Of a stretch of DNA of 31,806 nucleotides, positions 29,652 through 31,806 are shown piece after piece; position 1 is the stretch's first letter, and the number at the start of each line of letters is the position of its first letter. The stretch is from Eubacteriales bacterium. Lineage in GTDB: Bacteria; Bacillota_A; Clostridia; Christensenellales; Aristaeellaceae. The translations under genes and the position numbers were made by a program. A model generated the notes under the pieces. It ran no database searches. It was not told the origin of the DNA and saw nothing but the letters and a program-made list of their open reading frames with translations. The DNA lies in the NCBI GenBank assembly GCA_029974035.1, contig JARKQG010000028.1, positions 1-31,806 on the forward strand, written 5' to 3'.

Positions 29652-31133
29652 CTACATCATCAGGTCGGAGATGGCCTGTTCGGTCACGCCCCGCGCGTCG
29701 AGCTTCTCCACAATCCGGCCGTGCTTCATCACGAGGATCGTGGAGCAGTTTTCGATCACCTCGGGCAAATCGTCCGAGATGATGAGCAGCGCCATGCCCT
29801 TTTCCGCCAGATTCCGCAGGATCCTGTGGATGTCATGCTTGGAGCCGATGTCCACGCCCACGGTGGGGCCGTTGAGGATGAGCACGTCCAGATCGCAGGC
29901 CAGCCACTTGGCCAATACCACCCGCTGCTGGTTGCCGCCGGAGAGGGTGAGGCAGGCGTTGTCGGGGTCCGGCGTGGCGATGGACAGCTCCGCCACCCAC
30001 TTTTTGATCTCCGCCGCGCGCTTTTTCCGGTCGATCACGCCGGCGGCGCCCGCCAGCGTGTCCATCTCGCTCACGATGATGTTGTCGGCGATGGAGCGGG
30101 GCAGAAAGAGGCCCTCGGACAGCCGGTCCTCCGGCACGTAGCCGATCTTGGCGCGGATGGCGGCGGCGGGGCTTTCAAGGGCCACGGGCTTTCCGTCCAT
30201 CAGCACCTGGCCCGACTCGACCCTTTGCAGCCCGAAAAGCGCCAGCGCCAGCTCGGTGCGCCCGGAGTCCAGAAGGCCCGTGACGCCCACGATCTCGCCG
30301 CGGCGCAATTGAAAGCTGACGTCCTCAAAGGCGCCCGGCAGCGTGAGGTTTTTTACCTCCATCACCGGGCGCTCGCCCACGGAGGTGGGCGTAAACTGCT
30401 GGTCCTCAAACTCGCGCCCGGTCATGTAGAAGGTGAACTTCTTCTTGTCCAGGTCCCGGGTGGAGCCGGTGGCCACCATTTCGCCGCTGCGCAGGATGGT
30501 GAAGCGCTCGGAGATCTCGAACACCTCGTCCAGCTTGTGGCTGACAAACAGCGTGGCGATGTCCCGCTTTTTGAGGTCCAGGATGATCTTGAACAGCGCC
30601 GCCACCTCTTTTTTGGTCAGCGCGGTGGTGGGTTCGTCCATGATGATGAGCTTCGCGTCGCTCAGAAGCGCGCGGCTGATGGCCACCATCTGTTTTTCCG
30701 CCACGGAAAGGCTGCCGAGGGGGGCGTCCAGGTCCACGTCAAAGTCAATCATGCCCACCGCCTGCCGCGCGATGTCCCGCAGCCGCCGCCAGTTCACCAG
30801 CTTGCGCCCGGCGGCCAATTCCGTGTTGAAGGCCAGGTTTTCCATCACCGTCAGGTTGGGGAAGATCGAGAAGTCCTGATAGATGACCTGAATGCCGTGG
30901 TGGATCGCGTCAATCGGCGCGATTCTGGAAAACGCGCGCCCGCCGAACTCGATTTTGCCCTCGTCCGGCGCGTAGACGCCCGATATGATCTTGATCAGGG
31001 TGGACTTGCCGCAGCCGTTTTCACCCGCCAGGCAGTGGATCTCGCCCGGCGCGATGGAAAGCGACACGCCCTTCAGGGCCTGAACGCCCGAAAACGACTT
31101 TTTGATGCCCGTAACCCTAAGCAGTTCCGCCAT
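29652..31133 (-). CDS. Sugar ABC importer ATPase, two-domain RbsA/RhaT type
   Basis: A 493-residue ATPase with two nucleotide-binding domains. The first has Walker A GENGCGKST (37-45), signature LSVAEKQMVAIS and Walker B LIIMDEP. The second has the degenerate Walker A GLLDSGRTE usual in this family and a good signature, LSGGNQQRV. Its Walker B, however, reads LILN421-G422-PTVGVD where LILDEPT is expected, losing both the magnesium aspartate and the catalytic glutamate. The second site should therefore be inactive while the first drives transport. The ATG at 31133 starts directly with the conserved LLRVTGIKKSF strand; a longer start at 31190 adds a basic, unrelated leader. It follows the binding-protein gene after a hairpin. 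Confidence 0.92.
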   Translation of the reverse strand: MAELLRVTGIKKSFSGVQALKGVSLSIAPGEIHCLAGENGCGKSTLIKIISGVYAPDEGKIEFGGRAFSRIAPIDAIHHGIQVIYQDFSIFPNLTVMENLAFNTELAAGRKLVNWRRLRDIARQAVGMIDFDVDLDAPLGSLSVAEKQMVAISRALLSDAKLIIMDEPTTALTKKEVAALFKIILDLKKRDIATLFVSHKLDEVFEISERFTILRSGEMVATGSTRDLDKKKFTFYMTGREFEDQQFTPTSVGERPVMEVKNLTLPGAFEDVSFQLRRGEIVGVTGLLDSGRTELALALFGLQRVESGQVLMDGKPVALESPAAAIRAKIGYVPEDRLSEGLFLPRSIADNIIVSEMDTLAGAAGVIDRKKRAAEIKKWVAELSIATPDPDNACLTLSGGNQQRVVLAKWLACDLDVLILNGPTVGVDIGSKHDIHRILRNLAEKGMALLIISDDLPEVIENCSTILVMKHGRIVEKLDARGVTEQAISDLMM

Positions 31134-31194
31134 AGGCTCTCGCCCTTTCTTTTGCGCCAATGCCCGCGCCGCGCGGGGGAAGCCTCGCATACAC

Positions 31195-31232
31195 CCGGCC
31201 CCGTCGGCGGATTGTTCCGACGACGGGGCCGG
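31195..31232 (-). repeat. Intercistronic hairpin between binding-protein and ATPase genes
   Basis: A 12-bp perfect stem (31195-31206 with 31221-31232) has three further inner pairs. It lies 25 bases after the binding-protein stop on the minus strand. No T-run follows, which favours a role in mRNA stability or partial attenuation. Confidence 0.6.
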
Positions 31233-31257
31233 CGATGCGCTAAGTCAGAGCGGCGGA

Positions 31258-31806
31258 TCAGAAGCCGAAGCTGTCCACGTTGTCCGCGGTGATGACGATC
31301 CAGCCCTGGCCCTCCATCACCTTATCGCTGCCTTCCTTGAAGTTCAGCGCCGTGTAGCCGTCCACGCCCAGATCCAGCGGGGCCGCGATTTCCTCGCCGC
31401 GCAGCATCTTCAGCGCCATGGCACACATGGCCTTGCCCGCCAGGGCGGGATCCCACAGCGTCAGGGAGGCCACCGCGCCGCTCTTGAGCAGCTCCGCGTT
31501 GGCGGCCGGCATGCCGGTGCCCGCGGTAAACACCTTGCCCTTGAGGCCCAGTTCCTCGATGGCGCGGGCAATGCCCGGCGCGTCGTAGGAGGAGGTGCCC
31601 ATGACGCCCTTGAGGTCCGGATACTTCTTGAAGAGCTCCTTGGCCTTGTTGTAGGCCACGTCGCCATTGTCCTCGGACTCGACGCGCGGCTCTTCCTCCA
31701 GCAGCGTCATGTTCGGGTAGGCTTCCTTCTGGTGCTTCACGCCGCCGTCCGCCCACTCGTTGTGGGAGGCGTTGGTCACGTGGGCCACCATGGTGGTGTA
31801 GATGCC
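31258..31806 (-). CDS. Sugar-binding protein, periplasmic-binding Peripla_BP_4 (RbsB/RhaS-like), partial
   Basis: Only the C-terminal 182 residues lie in the window; the gene continues past base 31806 in frame (the visible part begins GIYTTMVAHVTNASHNEWAD). The fold marks are those of RbsB-type proteins: DVAYNKAKELFKKYPDLKGV, MGTSSYDAPGIARAIEELGL, GTGMPAANAELLKSGAVASL and a final strand, GWIVITADNVDSFGF. It should be the first gene of the importer operon encoded toward 27646, and the operon promoter lies outside. Together with one two-domain ATPase and two permeases it resembles RhaS or LsrB systems, so rhamnose, autoinducer-2 or another sugar are options. Confidence 0.88.
   Translation of the reverse strand, partial: GIYTTMVAHVTNASHNEWADGGVKHQKEAYPNMTLLEEEPRVESEDNGDVAYNKAKELFKKYPDLKGVMGTSSYDAPGIARAIEELGLKGKVFTAGTGMPAANAELLKSGAVASLTLWDPALAGKAMCAMALKMLRGEEIAAPLDLGVDGYTALNFKEGSDKVMEGQGWIVITADNVDSFGF

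Noticed and set aside
28899..31292. 797-residue plus-strand frame opposite the RbsA/RbsC-like genes
   Set aside because: It crosses parts of three good minus-strand genes and has repetitive charged composition with no domain; an artefact of high GC.

Overview
The window reads as a chromosomal segment of a high-GC Firmicute, most likely Clostridia. The evidence is the 5S/tRNA-Asn junction, strong GGAGG ribosome sites, TTGACA/TATAAT promoters, frequent TTG/GTG starts, a ROK repressor, split DhaK/DhaL, and a eukaryotic-type kinase with an LRR ectodomain. Both solute-binding proteins with a visible N-terminus have signal peptides without a lipobox cysteine, unlike most Gram-positive binding proteins. 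No finer taxonomic placement is justified.

Layout. (1) 1-5400: the 3' end of a 5S rRNA gene, then tRNA-Asn(GTT), whose 3' half is the left attachment site of a small, visibly more AT-rich integrated element (about 120-5398). The element carries a tyrosine integrase, a secreted protein with a peptidoglycan-binding domain, a serine-recombinase-like protein that lacks its catalytic residues, an XRE regulator and a small orphan gene. A 47-bp imperfect copy of the tRNA 3' half closes it. (2) 5760-11330: an EamA-type exporter, a large secreted LRR protein built of four cap-plus-LRR modules, and an overlapping XRE-regulator/Ser-Thr-kinase pair. The kinase's extracellular part is a fifth copy of the same module. 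(3) 11340-21970: a ROK repressor divergent from a nine-gene polyol operon: binding protein, two permeases, two different ATPases, an EltD-like zinc dehydrogenase, a diverged RpiB, DhaK and DhaL. (4) 22064-23491: a MATE exporter. (5) 23562-27608, minus strand: an AfuABC/FbpABC-type importer with a consensus promoter and a palindromic terminator. (6) 27646-31806, minus strand: an RbsA/RbsC-type sugar importer with two permeases (RhaSTPQ/LsrABCD-like layout), cut by the window end inside its binding-protein gene.

How the parts fit. The polyol operon can be read as a complete tetritol route: uptake of an erythritol/threitol-like polyol, oxidation to erythrulose, phosphorylation by DhaKL, and isomerisation by the RpiB-like enzyme to erythrose 4-phosphate, which enters the pentose phosphate pathway. 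The RpiB-like protein keeps the catalytic Cys66/Thr68 but has lost the histidine used for sugar-ring opening and a phosphate-binding arginine. That is what one would expect for a tetrose phosphate, which cannot form a furanose ring. With the neighbouring sugar importers the region looks like a carbohydrate-scavenging island.

Limits: all family assignments come from reading motifs and from memory. No alignment or database search was run.
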